From Candidatus Methylomirabilota bacterium (lineage in GTDB: Bacteria > Methylomirabilota > Methylomirabilia > Methylomirabilales > Methylomirabilaceae), in assembly GCA_016207095.1 (NCBI GenBank), contig JACQQF010000078.1:1-33484 (forward strand): a stretch of 33,484 nucleotides of DNA, written 5' to 3'. Of this stretch, positions 1 to 7,513 are shown in pieces. A program made the translations under genes and the position numbers. Under the pieces are notes generated by a model. It worked only from the letters and a program-made list of their open reading frames with translations, searched no databases and was not told the origin of the DNA. Position 1 is the first letter of the stretch. Each line of letters starts with the position of its first letter.

Positions 1-2
1 CG

Positions 3-2408
3 TTTCCCCTTGTGGCGGACCACGATGCGGATCGCGTAGCTCCTGGCGGTGACGTGATCCGAGATGTTCTCACCAGAGGAGCCGGTGGACGTCCAGTCCT
101 CATCCTACTCGACGAAGTCCTAAAGTACATGGAGCGGGCGGCCGCGGTGAGCGTGCTCGATTCGACCCTCCAACGCCAGGCCAAGGACTTCTTCCAGACC
201 CTGACCGTGGAGGTGGCCGGAAGCACGAACGCGGCCCTCGTCTACTCGCTCACCTGGAGCGCGCGGGAAGCGCTCGGGAACGTCGCCTTGCTGGCCGAGA
301 TCGACAAGCTCGCGGCACGCGTGGACCAGCTTCGGGAGCCGGTCACCGGGGACGAGATCCTGCCCATTCTACAGCGTCGTCTCCTGGGCGCTGCGCCCGA
401 CCACAACGCCGCGACCGAGGTTGCGACCTCCTATCAGGAGGTCGTCACGGGAATGCAGAGGGCCCACGCAGAGACACCTGCCGGACGCCAGCAAGCCGAC
501 GAAGAAGGGCGCCTGCTCCGTGACCGAATGCGCGCGGCGTACCCCTTCCATCCCGCACTCATCGACGTGATGCGGGAGCGTTGGACCGCCGTTGACGCCT
601 TCCAGCGGACGCGGGGCGCGCTTCGCTTTCTCGCCTCCTGCATGCACTCTCTCAAGAGAAACGGTGGCGCCCAGTCGCTCCTGGGTCCTGGCGACGTTCC
701 GCTCAAGGACGTGGACGTCCGGGTCAAGATGCTGAAGGAACTCGGTGTTCAGAACGACTACGATCCGGTGATCACGGCAGACATCGATGGGCCGAACGCC
801 CGGGCAAAGCGGATCGATGAGAGGATGGCGCGTGAGACTCCTGGGCTGGCGAGCGTCAAGCCGGCGATCCGCCTCGCCACCGCCATCCTCCTGTACTCCT
901 TCGGTGGACTCCGGCGCGAAGGAGCGGGTGACGCTGAGACCCTGCCTCCTGGCGTGACGGAGGGCGAACTTCTCGCGGCGTGCGTGGGTCCCGACCTCGA
1001 CAATATCACGGCCACGGCGGTGCTGTCCGAGCTCCGCAACGCGTGTCTCTACCTGCACTACGACGGTGTCCGGTATTGCTTCAAGAAGGACCCGAATGTC
1101 ACGAAGCTCATCGAAGATGCGGAACAAAGCGTGTCCCGTGAGGAAGCCCAAGCCAAAGGGCACGGCCCCGTTTGGGACAAAACCAAGGAAATGCTCGACG
1201 CGCGACTTGCGGGTCACCACACGGCGGTGGTGTGGCCCGGGAAGAGCCAGGACATTTCCGATGAAGACCCTCGCTTCTTGGTGGCCTACCTTCCGCTGGA
1301 GTTCGCTGGGGAGAGCAAGGCGGATCAGGATCGCCAGACCAAGGAGTTGCTATCAAAGTTCGGGGATCGTCCGAGGCGCTACCGCAACGGTCTCGGGTTG
1401 GCTATCCCCGACAAGAAGCAAATCGAGGCGCTTCGCCGCGCGGTGCGCTACCTGCTGGCCATCGAGCGCGTGGAAGCCAAGAAGCAGCAGCTCCGACTGA
1501 CGAAGGACCAGTTGGACCAGTTGAAGGAGAGGAGACGGACCGAAGAGGCCGCGGTGGAGTCATGCTTCCGCGACCTGTACACGGCGGTGTGGCTGCCCCG
1601 TGTGGAAAGTGGTGAGATCGAGGTCGAGCGAGTGGAGCGAGGTGGACGGCCTCTCCAGGCCGCGGGCATTCACGAAAGGATCTTGGAGCTTCTCACCAGT
1701 GTCGGGACCCCCCGTGTGCATGGCAGCGTCACCCCGCGCAAGATCGCGGAGCGGGTGAAGCTGGGAGAACCGGTTCCCCAAGGCGAATCGCCGGTGCTGG
1801 GTATCAGGGCGTCGGAGGTGCTCGAGTCGTTCTTCAGGGACATCGCACCGCCGCGGCTTGAGTCCTCCATTGTTCTACGGAAGGCCATCGCGCGGGGGGT
1901 TACGGAAGGAGCGTTCGCATATACGAGTGGCGTACAGCCGGCGCTGGCCTCGGATGGGAAGTTTCAGGTGCACCGTGACAAGGTGGTGATTGGGAGGCCG
2001 CTTGCCGAAGACGAGGTGGATTTCGACTCCGGCTTCATCATGCTTCTGGCCGCCGTTCCCGACGCCGTCGCCGTGCCGGGCGCTGCCCCGACGGCGCCTG
2101 GGGCCCCGGCTCCCACGCCGGGGACCGCTACGCAACCCGGCGCCCCCGGCGGAAGTCAGTTGCCAACGCCAGGTGCTCCGGCTCCTGGACGCCAGAACAT
2201 CGTCCGCCTCAAGTTCAAGGCCACGAGGGACCAGGTCTTCAAAGCCTTCCCTGCCATTGCCAACCTGGCTGACAAGTCGGACGGAGGAAAGGTCACCGTC
2301 GATGTCGAGGGATCGTCCTCGGAAGGATTCGATTCTTCGTGGCTCCGCAACGCGGTCGAAGAGCCTTTAGATGAGGCTGACATTGAGAAGTTACCTGACG
2401 GCCAGTAG
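3..2408 (+). CDS. DUF499-type anti-phage-associated ATPase (5' partial)
   Basis: The reading frame is open to the left edge, so the N-terminus lies outside the window; the GTG at 12 is probably not the start. About 800 residues are visible, and DUF499 proteins usually run to about 1000 or more. A Walker-B-like segment (VLILLDEVLKY) lies near residue 35; the Walker A would be upstream. The C-terminal third has charged helical segments, a Pro/Ala/Gly-rich linker (nucleotides about 2070-2195) and a short globular tail. DUF499 proteins are known from multi-gene anti-phage islands with DUF1156 methyltransferases and helicases; that role is inferred from family, not shown here. The next gene starts 24 nt after the stop, suggesting an operon. 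Assignment is from the Walker-B region and overall look. Confidence 0.75.
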   Translation, partial: FPLVADHDADRVAPGGDVIRDVLTRGAGGRPVLILLDEVLKYMERAAAVSVLDSTLQRQAKDFFQTLTVEVAGSTNAALVYSLTWSAREALGNVALLAEIDKLAARVDQLREPVTGDEILPILQRRLLGAAPDHNAATEVATSYQEVVTGMQRAHAETPAGRQQADEEGRLLRDRMRAAYPFHPALIDVMRERWTAVDAFQRTRGALRFLASCMHSLKRNGGAQSLLGPGDVPLKDVDVRVKMLKELGVQNDYDPVITADIDGPNARAKRIDERMARETPGLASVKPAIRLATAILLYSFGGLRREGAGDAETLPPGVTEGELLAACVGPDLDNITATAVLSELRNACLYLHYDGVRYCFKKDPNVTKLIEDAEQSVSREEAQAKGHGPVWDKTKEMLDARLAGHHTAVVWPGKSQDISDEDPRFLVAYLPLEFAGESKADQDRQTKELLSKFGDRPRRYRNGLGLAIPDKKQIEALRRAVRYLLAIERVEAKKQQLRLTKDQLDQLKERRRTEEAAVESCFRDLYTAVWLPRVESGEIEVERVERGGRPLQAAGIHERILELLTSVGTPRVHGSVTPRKIAERVKLGEPVPQGESPVLGIRASEVLESFFRDIAPPRLESSIVLRKAIARGVTEGAFAYTSGVQPALASDGKFQVHRDKVVIGRPLAEDEVDFDSGFIMLLAAVPDAVAVPGAAPTAPGAPAPTPGTATQPGAPGGSQLPTPGAPAPGRQNIVRLKFKATRDQVFKAFPAIANLADKSDGGKVTVDVEGSSSEGFDSSWLRNAVEEPLDEADIEKLPDGQ

Positions 2409-2432
2409 CCCGATGGGGTTAAGGGTTTGATC

Positions 2433-2861
2433 GTGACACGCTTCCTGCATACAGGCGATTGGCAGTTGGGAATGACCCGGCATTTCCTCTCGGAAGGATC
2501 CCAGGAGAGGTACAGCCAGGCACGGTTTGACGCCATTCGGACCATGGGACGCATCGCCAAGGAGGAGAGTTGCCAGTTCATGCTGGTGTGCGGCGATACC
2601 TTCGAGTCGAACCATGTGGACAGAAAGACGGTCGCCCGCGCCCTAGAGGCCCTCAAGGAAGTGCCTGTTCCCGTGTTCATCCTTCCCGGGACACCTAGAA
2701 GGATCACTTCCAACTGGAAGGATGATAGTACAAGCGAAAATTTCCAAGGGACACCGTTCATTCCGAGGCAAGTTGCTGGGCCCCGGTGGCAGTCCGTCGT
2801 TCAGAGCGACCAGAAAAGATTAAAGAAGTATGGTAGTCAAGCGGATCTCCGGGCCGGCTGA
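2433..2861 (+). pseudogene. Truncated SbcD-like metallophosphoesterase
   Basis: The start is taken as GTG 2433, 7 nt after AAGGG; an in-frame TTG at 2427 is too close to that ribosome site. The first ~85 residues match the N-terminus of SbcD/Mre11-type nucleases: the first metal motif HTGDWQLG, then VCGDTFESN, then a helix and strand ending VPVFILPG. In the family, the next residues are NHD, a metal and catalytic motif. Here the frame reads TPRRITSNW and unrelated sequence to a stop at 2859-2861. The remaining two thirds of the family domain is absent, so the product should be inactive. The break near nucleotide 2690 is probably an insertion or deletion junction. The gene follows the DUF499 gene closely and was probably part of the same defence operon. 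Confidence 0.75.
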
Positions 2862-3118
2862 GGGATTGAGATCCGAGGCTCACAGAGTCGCTCCAGGGAG
2901 ATATTGCGCTTGCGCGCCAGATGTGGGCAGAGATGCTTGTATTCATTTTCCGAGGTTCGCAGCTTTGCTTGGAGCTTCTCGAGGGGCCGGTGCTGCGACG
3001 CGGGGACCCCGACGTCACCATAGCAGCGGAGCCACACGTAGTATTGGTTTCAGGAAATGCCAAGAAATCGGCTAGTGTGGCACACGTTCTTAGAAACCTG
3101 CTCGTCTTGCTGGATCAT
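2837..3118 (-). pseudogene. Decayed IS3-like transposase OrfA fragment
   Basis: Read on the minus strand from an ATG at 3118, the frame gives a helix-turn-helix-like stretch ending LGIS, then an in-frame TGA (3052-3050), then NQYYVWLRCYGDVGV and a leucine/glutamate-rich coiled-coil-like segment. The order GIS-x-x-x-YY-x-W followed by YG and a zipper is the layout of IS3-family OrfA proteins, where the GIS helix leads directly into YYRW. The internal stop and the lack of OrfB show it is a remnant. It lies between the broken SbcD-like gene and the Pup-fusion gene. Family assignment is from memory of the motif pattern, so confidence is moderate. Confidence 0.4.
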
Positions 3119-3369
3119 CCGCAACCGGGCCCCTGCCTGATGGTCTCGTTCTCGTCGCCTCGTCCCGTGTCCCATTCCGGAGCCCCTTTCGGTTTGGGTG
3201 CCTCTCATTGTACCCCATGTGTCCGGGAATCAGCCTAACGGTTAAATTTAAGATTCCTATCCTCTGAGGGTGTTTTGCTTGGCGTAGGGCGGGGTTATGG
3301 ATTTCGGGACCGTTGTTCCAGTGAAGGCAGCGCCAGGCCCGTATTAGAATAGGGCAGCCTGAGGGCGCG

Positions 3370-3375
3370 AGGAGG
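3370..3375 (+). promoter_or_regulatory. Ribosome binding site of the Pup-fusion gene
   Basis: AGGAGG lies 7 nt upstream of the ATG at 3383, an ideal Shine-Dalgarno arrangement. It fixes the start so that the Pup-like segment is the true N-terminus and supports real translation. I saw no convincing sigma70 promoter in the upstream 250 nt; an AT-rich patch lies at about 3240-3260. Confidence 0.8.
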
Positions 3376-3382
3376 CGCGACA

Positions 3383-3985
3383 ATGGAAGAATCCGAACAG
3401 AAGGTGGGGAAAACGCGGAAGAGCAAGGGAAAAGAATTAAAGGAGGAGCTCGACGACTGGATGGACGAAATCGATGAGGTCCTAGATAAGAACGCGGAGG
3501 AATTTGTCAAGAGCTATGTGCAGGGAGGCGGGCAAGGAGAATCCGGGCTTCTTGATCCGAGTTTCTTTGTTGGGGCGGCTACCGCAAGCCTACTTGCTGG
3601 TATCACGTGGGATGTCTTTAAAGGGCTTGCGGGGCGAGTGCTAAGAGCGCTGCGCGGAGTGCCTGGTCCGTCTATGGAACCCAGAGCGACTATGGAGGAC
3701 GGTTCTTTGGACCCGGCCTTTGAGTATGTTCTCGAGGAAGCGTGGTTAACGGCGCGAGATCTCATCGCCAAAGGGCCGATTCGCCATACTAGGGATGAGG
3801 CCAGGGCGCTTCATTGGACGCTTTTTTTCTTGGAATTACAAAGAACCCATCGCCTGATCCAGTTACCTCCCGAGATGTATCAGAAAATCAGGAAAATAGC
3901 TGCGGCTACACCCGAACGTTTGCACCCATCTCAGTTCGTAGCCCGGATCGTGGACAAATGGCTTAAGGAAAACCCCATGGTTTGA
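3383..3985 (+). CDS. Pup-like protein with internal GGQ fused to a ~150-residue C-terminal domain
   Basis: Residues 1-18 are a charged, disordered Lys/Glu-rich tail. Residues 19-51 match the conserved part of prokaryotic ubiquitin-like protein Pup: an acidic helix with DEIDEVL, then NAEEFV, then YVQGGGQ at 45-51. Actinobacterial Pup has the pattern DEIDDVLEENAEDFVRAYVQKGGQ-like and stops at GGQ or GGE (about 64 residues). Here translation continues with GESGLLDP and about 150 more residues: a hydrophobic, glycine-rich, possibly membrane-active stretch at about 55-90, then a mostly helical C-terminal region (about 105-200) I do not recognise. Known Pup is joined through its C-terminal Glu/Gln to lysines by PafA and removed by Dop; neither enzyme is in the window. 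The GGQ is internal, so this may be a precursor needing cleavage, a protein marked by a built-in Pup tag, or a Pup-derived binding domain. It lies 205 nt upstream of the T7-like RNA polymerase gene in the same orientation. Confidence 0.9.
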   Translation: MEESEQKVGKTRKSKGKELKEELDDWMDEIDEVLDKNAEEFVKSYVQGGGQGESGLLDPSFFVGAATASLLAGITWDVFKGLAGRVLRALRGVPGPSMEPRATMEDGSLDPAFEYVLEEAWLTARDLIAKGPIRHTRDEARALHWTLFFLELQRTHRLIQLPPEMYQKIRKIAAATPERLHPSQFVARIVDKWLKENPMV

Positions 3986-4190
3986 AAGGGTATTATGATC
4001 CAAGTAGTAGCTACACGATTTGGCGTTTTATGGAAACGATTTAGCCAGGGTTGGGTGCGACCATAGGAGGAAGCGGGGCGAATTGCTGACAGACATGAGG
4101 TGACCCGTATTGGCCAAGCCATGAAGTCATGTCAAGGGGTGTTCGAAAAATCTCGGGTGGCATGACCGACGTCGCGGAGGTGTTCGTCCA

Positions 4191-6806
4191 GTGCCCCGAA
4201 GGGATCGAACTGCTATCACCAACGCAATCCGTAGAAAGCTCGATCGGATAGGCGCGCCGTACTTGCCCATGCCACACAAGGTCGCCGATTGGGCGAATAA
4301 GAAGGTGGTGTGCAAGGAATGGACAGAGTACCGTGAACGTTGCGCACGCCATTGTCAGAAGTACCCAGATTATGTGGCTAGCTTCCGGCGACCAGGAGTG
4401 GAGACAGCAGAACAGGTCTGGACGCTCGTCAAGTCATCATCTGACTCCGATCTGATTCTCGCCAAGCTCCTCCCTAGGTATACGCGGTATAAATGGTTAA
4501 CCGAACAAGAGCGGCTGGAATTGGGAGCGACGGCAAAACGTGCTCTGGTCATAGTGCTCGATCGGATGATTGCCGCGGGTCTGAAGCATGGGACCATCAC
4601 GTTCAACAGTATTTTCGACGCACTGGCGGCTCGGTACAGCGATCACCATCCTGAGAGTACCGCTACGGCGGTGCGCGACATGAGCAGGAACAGAGCGAAG
4701 CGGTGTCGCCGGGACTTGTTGCTTAATGGGGTGAGCGTCAAGGCGCTATGGCGGCTCGCGACCGGCTCATGGGCCCGAAAGGATGACAATAATCCTTTCT
4801 ATTGGGTTGACCGGCTTCCGACAGGTGGGTATCGCGTTGATTACAGAAAGGGATCGCCAGCACTTGCGGAGTTCTTGGACATTGCTCGGGAGGATCCGGA
4901 GTATTCGCCGGCGCGTCCTGCCTCTGGGTTAAGGCTTCTCTTTGACGAAATGAAACCCGCCCGCGAAGAGAAACGACCTGTGCGGATGCCGGAACGCGAG
5001 GTCTGCGCGGACATCGTCTACAATGAGGCCAAGATCGGAGACAGGTCTGAGAGTATATTGCGAGCACAAGAGGAGGCGCGGCTCGTATTTGATGTCGCTG
5101 CATTCGTGGAAGACCACAATAAGGTCGATGCGGACATGCAGTCACTCCGTCAACGTCTCGGCCCTGGGGAATATGATATTGATCTCGATCTTGCCAACGT
5201 GAAACGTAAGATTCGACGACGTTCAAAGGGAACACGGCTGGGCAAGTCGTCACCCAAGAGCATATGGTCACCTCGCGATGAAGAGCTTTTCTGCCGATCG
5301 CTCGAAAAGGGGTTCGAGATTGGATGGACAATTGATGACCCCGATCTCGAGGCCACGTGTCTGAAGGAGCTCGAAGAAAATGGAGACAAGTGGACTCGCC
5401 ACGTCCGTCGTTACGCGGAATGGCGAAAGCGCCGTGAGCGGTCGGCCACACAGGTATCCTGCGCTGATTTGGTCAAAGCATCGTTGGTGGCGAGAAAATG
5501 GCGGGAAGAGGTACGAGAGCTTCTTGTGCGCTATGATCGGGCCCGAACTCACTTAGGGACGTTTCAAGAGGTCTATGAGCAGGTGACGCCAGGCACGGTG
5601 GGCGTGCCTCGTCGCAGCCTCCGCAAAAGCCCGACTGGGCGCCAATATGTCGACATTCGAACCGGCTTCTGTAAGATCATCAACCGGCGGTATCAGCCGA
5701 CTCACCTGTGGCCAACATTTGTGACATCTAAGAACACCCGGCGGGAGGAGCGGCAGGGGCTTTCCGAATCAGATTGCGAGTCGTACCGCCAGCGCTGGTT
5801 TAAGGCCCGAGGTCCGGACGGAAAAATCTGCAATCTAACCGGCGTGGATATTTCGTCGTCACAGACGCAGATTATTGCACTGCTCATCGGTTCCGATGCA
5901 TTACTAGGAATAACCGCATCAAAGGAGAAGTCGCTCAAGGACCGTTTAGCGGAGTGGGCGTGGACAAAGCATCAGGATCCAGGGGACACGTTTAAGCTTC
6001 GGGAAGGTTGCAAGCCATACAGCGGGCCAAAAGACGAGCGTTTACGCGACCTTGTGAAAAACCTCTGGATGCGCGTCTGCTACGGGAGTCCCGAATACCA
6101 GGTGGTTCAGGATCAGTGGGACGATCCGGTTACGTATGGCCCTGGCTGGTCTAAACAGAAGGGCGCCGAGGAGCTATTGGAAGCACAACCCGGCTACGGA
6201 GAGATGAAGGAATTTCTCGAAGTCTTGCGTAAGGTAGCGAGACTGGCGTACGGGACAAACAGATATGATGGTGTGCGCCTGGTTGATCCGTTTGACAAGG
6301 CTGGGGTGCGATGGAATCCTGTCGAACGCGTTGAATATGAGCTAGGGATCGAAGGACAAAAACTAACTCTAAGTGTGCCCGGAACAAAAAAGCGCGACGG
6401 TACGCGTGTATTGCGTCGCGGCAAGGAGGGCGCCTACCCGGTTGACATGCGAGAGTTGAGAAAAATGCTTCCCCCGTGTCTTGTCCACATGCTGGATGCT
6501 TTCTTTTCGTCCTTAGTCATGGAAAACCTCGCTCGGTACGGCGTCCGGGATTTCGTCGGGATACACGACTGCTGGCTTGTGCCTCAGTCAGTGCGAATCA
6601 ATGCGGAGACTAAGGAAGGTCGGAAGGTTCTCGAACAAGCTATCGATGAGGCTGCAGCGGAGTGGTATGTCGGCCTGGGACCGATCTACAGCTTTTTCGA
6701 GAAGTACCTGGGAGCTGACGAGCCGTATGTAAAGAGAATGAAGCGACGGTGGGAGGAGTGTATGGAGGGCCAAAACTACCCGAAGTTTGTTTACCGTTCT
6801 ATTTGA
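4191..6806 (+). CDS. Single-subunit (T7-like) DNA-directed RNA polymerase
   Basis: An 871-residue protein (T7 RNAP is 883) with the polymerase core motifs in order and at T7-like positions. Motif A has D553 in GVDISSSQTQ, sharing D-x-S-x-S-x-x-Q with T7 around D537. Motif B is R619-x3-K623-x3-M627-x3-Y631-G-S, the same spacing as T7 R627, K631, M635, Y639-G640-S641. Motif C is IHDC with H792 and D793, matching T7 H811-D812. The Y-G pair is characteristic of RNA rather than DNA polymerases of this fold. The N-terminal ~500 residues, which in T7 bind the promoter, are not recognisable to me. The start is GTG 4191, with CGGAGG ending 10 nt before it; an ATG at 4162 is out of frame. Such enzymes belong to phages, organelles and some plasmids; a lone copy in a chromosome with no phage structural genes nearby is unusual. 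Its template and promoters are unknown. Confidence 0.9.
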   Translation: MPRRDRTAITNAIRRKLDRIGAPYLPMPHKVADWANKKVVCKEWTEYRERCARHCQKYPDYVASFRRPGVETAEQVWTLVKSSSDSDLILAKLLPRYTRYKWLTEQERLELGATAKRALVIVLDRMIAAGLKHGTITFNSIFDALAARYSDHHPESTATAVRDMSRNRAKRCRRDLLLNGVSVKALWRLATGSWARKDDNNPFYWVDRLPTGGYRVDYRKGSPALAEFLDIAREDPEYSPARPASGLRLLFDEMKPAREEKRPVRMPEREVCADIVYNEAKIGDRSESILRAQEEARLVFDVAAFVEDHNKVDADMQSLRQRLGPGEYDIDLDLANVKRKIRRRSKGTRLGKSSPKSIWSPRDEELFCRSLEKGFEIGWTIDDPDLEATCLKELEENGDKWTRHVRRYAEWRKRRERSATQVSCADLVKASLVARKWREEVRELLVRYDRARTHLGTFQEVYEQVTPGTVGVPRRSLRKSPTGRQYVDIRTGFCKIINRRYQPTHLWPTFVTSKNTRREERQGLSESDCESYRQRWFKARGPDGKICNLTGVDISSSQTQIIALLIGSDALLGITASKEKSLKDRLAEWAWTKHQDPGDTFKLREGCKPYSGPKDERLRDLVKNLWMRVCYGSPEYQVVQDQWDDPVTYGPGWSKQKGAEELLEAQPGYGEMKEFLEVLRKVARLAYGTNRYDGVRLVDPFDKAGVRWNPVERVEYELGIEGQKLTLSVPGTKKRDGTRVLRRGKEGAYPVDMRELRKMLPPCLVHMLDAFFSSLVMENLARYGVRDFVGIHDCWLVPQSVRINAETKEGRKVLEQAIDEAAAEWYVGLGPIYSFFEKYLGADEPYVKRMKRRWEECMEGQNYPKFVYRSI

Positions 6807-6828
6807 TTCTTTGTGAATGGTTGAGCCA

Positions 6829-6872
6829 ACCTCTTCCGTTGAGAGGTAGTATTTGGAGGGATACTACCCTCC
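6829..6872 (+). promoter_or_regulatory. Three overlapping, mutually exclusive RNA hairpins
   Basis: Three stems share arms. H1 is ACCTCT (6829-6834) with AGAGGT (6842-6847). H2 is GGTAGTAT (6845-6852) with ATACTACC (6861-6868). H3 is GGAGGG (6855-6860) with CCCTCC (6867-6872). Forming H2 blocks both H1 and H3. This chained design is typical of attenuators or RNA switches. It lies 23 nt after the polymerase stop and about 100 nt before the strong ribosome site of the small-ORF chain. The pairings are seen; regulation is inferred. Confidence 0.45.
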
Positions 6873-6969
6873 GCCAAGCGGACGAGGGCTGGGCTGGTTC
6901 GCTTGGAACACCCATTGGGCAAGACCCGTGGGCCACTCTCAGCTTCACGTTGGTGAAAGGAGGAGAAAC

Positions 6970-6996
6970 ATGCTTGTAAGGGAAGAGAGCCAGTGA
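6970..6996 (+). CDS. Eight-codon leader ORF with strong ribosome site
   Basis: ATG 6970 follows AGGAGG (6958-6963) by 6 nt, an ideal spacing, and encodes only MLVREESQ before TGA (6994-6996). The stop overlaps the GTG of the next small ORF (GTGA). It is probably a leader peptide whose translation delivers ribosomes to the downstream start. A small hairpin, TTCAC/GTGAA (6944-6957), sits just upstream of the ribosome site. Confidence 0.4.
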   Translation: MLVREESQ

Positions 6997-7121
6997 GAAG
7001 TAGAGACTGCGTCTGGAATTGGGTGACAATTGCTGATGTGTTGGGCCCTGCTGCCCCTATTGTCTTGAGCTTGCTTATCGAGATAATCGGGCTGGCGGGC
7101 CATGGCGCGGCGAAATCCTAA
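6993..7121 (+). CDS. 42-residue hydrophobic peptide
   Basis: It starts at GTG 6993, overlapping the leader stop as GTGA, and ends with TAA at 7119-7121. A short polar N-terminus precedes a hydrophobic run at about residues 14-36 (ADVLGPAAPIVLSLLIEIIG), long enough for one membrane helix. The 3' end overlaps the ATG of the next ORF at 7102. I recognise no family. Size, hydrophobicity and coupling recall phage lysis peptides or small membrane toxins, which is inference only. Confidence 0.35.
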   Translation: MRSRDCVWNWVTIADVLGPAAPIVLSLLIEIIGLAGHGAAKS

Positions 7122-7365
7122 TCGCACGCGACGCGACTGTTCGCGAGCTGTAGCTCACATTCTAACGAAACAGAGCAAAAATGAACGCATTTTCAACCTG
7201 AAGATGAATATTGGGCTCTTCATGCTGAGCATGCTTGTCAATCTGATGCTGTCTTGGTCCACACAGAGCCCGGCGGCGAGGTGCACTCTGGCCGTCGGGA
7301 ATCCCAGCCGGCATGTCTACATTGAGATTCAACGGACGAGGCCAATAGGCCCGGAAATGAGGTGA
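7102..7365 (+). CDS. 87-residue small membrane protein
   Basis: ATG 7102 lies inside the end of the preceding 42-residue ORF, and there is no good ribosome site of its own, so translation would depend on coupling. The N-terminus is strongly basic (MARRNPNRTRR) and residues about 36-52 form a hydrophobic, methionine-rich segment (IGLFMLSMLVNLMLSW), followed by a polar tail. The stop is 8 nt before a strong terminator stem. No family is recognised. An internal ATG at 7204 would give a shorter membrane peptide. It could be a chance ORF; the coupling and the terminator are the arguments for it. Confidence 0.35.
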   Translation: MARRNPNRTRRDCSRAVAHILTKQSKNERIFNLKMNIGLFMLSMLVNLMLSWSTQSPAARCTLAVGNPSRHVYIEIQRTRPIGPEMR

Positions 7366-7372
7366 CGAATCA

Positions 7373-7407
7373 AGCCCCTGCCTCCCACGAGGCAGGGGCT
7401 TTTTTTT
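7373..7407 (+). terminator. Strong intrinsic terminator ending the RNA polymerase unit
   Basis: A perfect 12-bp stem (AGCCCCTGCCTC at 7373-7384 with its complement at 7389-7400), a 4-nt CCAC loop and a run of eight T. It closes the transcription unit holding the polymerase and the small ORFs. T7-like enzymes also stop at hairpin plus U-run signals, so either polymerase could use it. Confidence 0.95.
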
Positions 7408-7513
7408 CGCTTAAGCTACTAGAAAAGCCAGGGGGCATCCGCTATGGCGAATATCATTTCATCTCTTGCTAGGATGGAACTGCAACGCTTCGACCATGGT
7501 ATTCTGCAGGGGT

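Noticed and set aside
2921-3238. Plus-strand frame of 105 codons before the Pup-fusion gene
   Set aside because: No ribosome site, no motif, and it overlaps a better-explained transposase remnant on the other strand.
2862-4190. Repeated T7-like promoter sequences for the phage-type polymerase
   Set aside because: I compared the regions before the Pup-fusion and polymerase genes and after the polymerase gene and found no shared block of 15 nt or more; only short GGGTGTT matches, which are too common.
4191-6806. Reading the large protein as a family A DNA polymerase
   Set aside because: Motif B ends in Y-G-S with RNAP spacing and motif C is HDC after an RNAP-like helix; the DNA polymerase motif C (VHDE) is absent.
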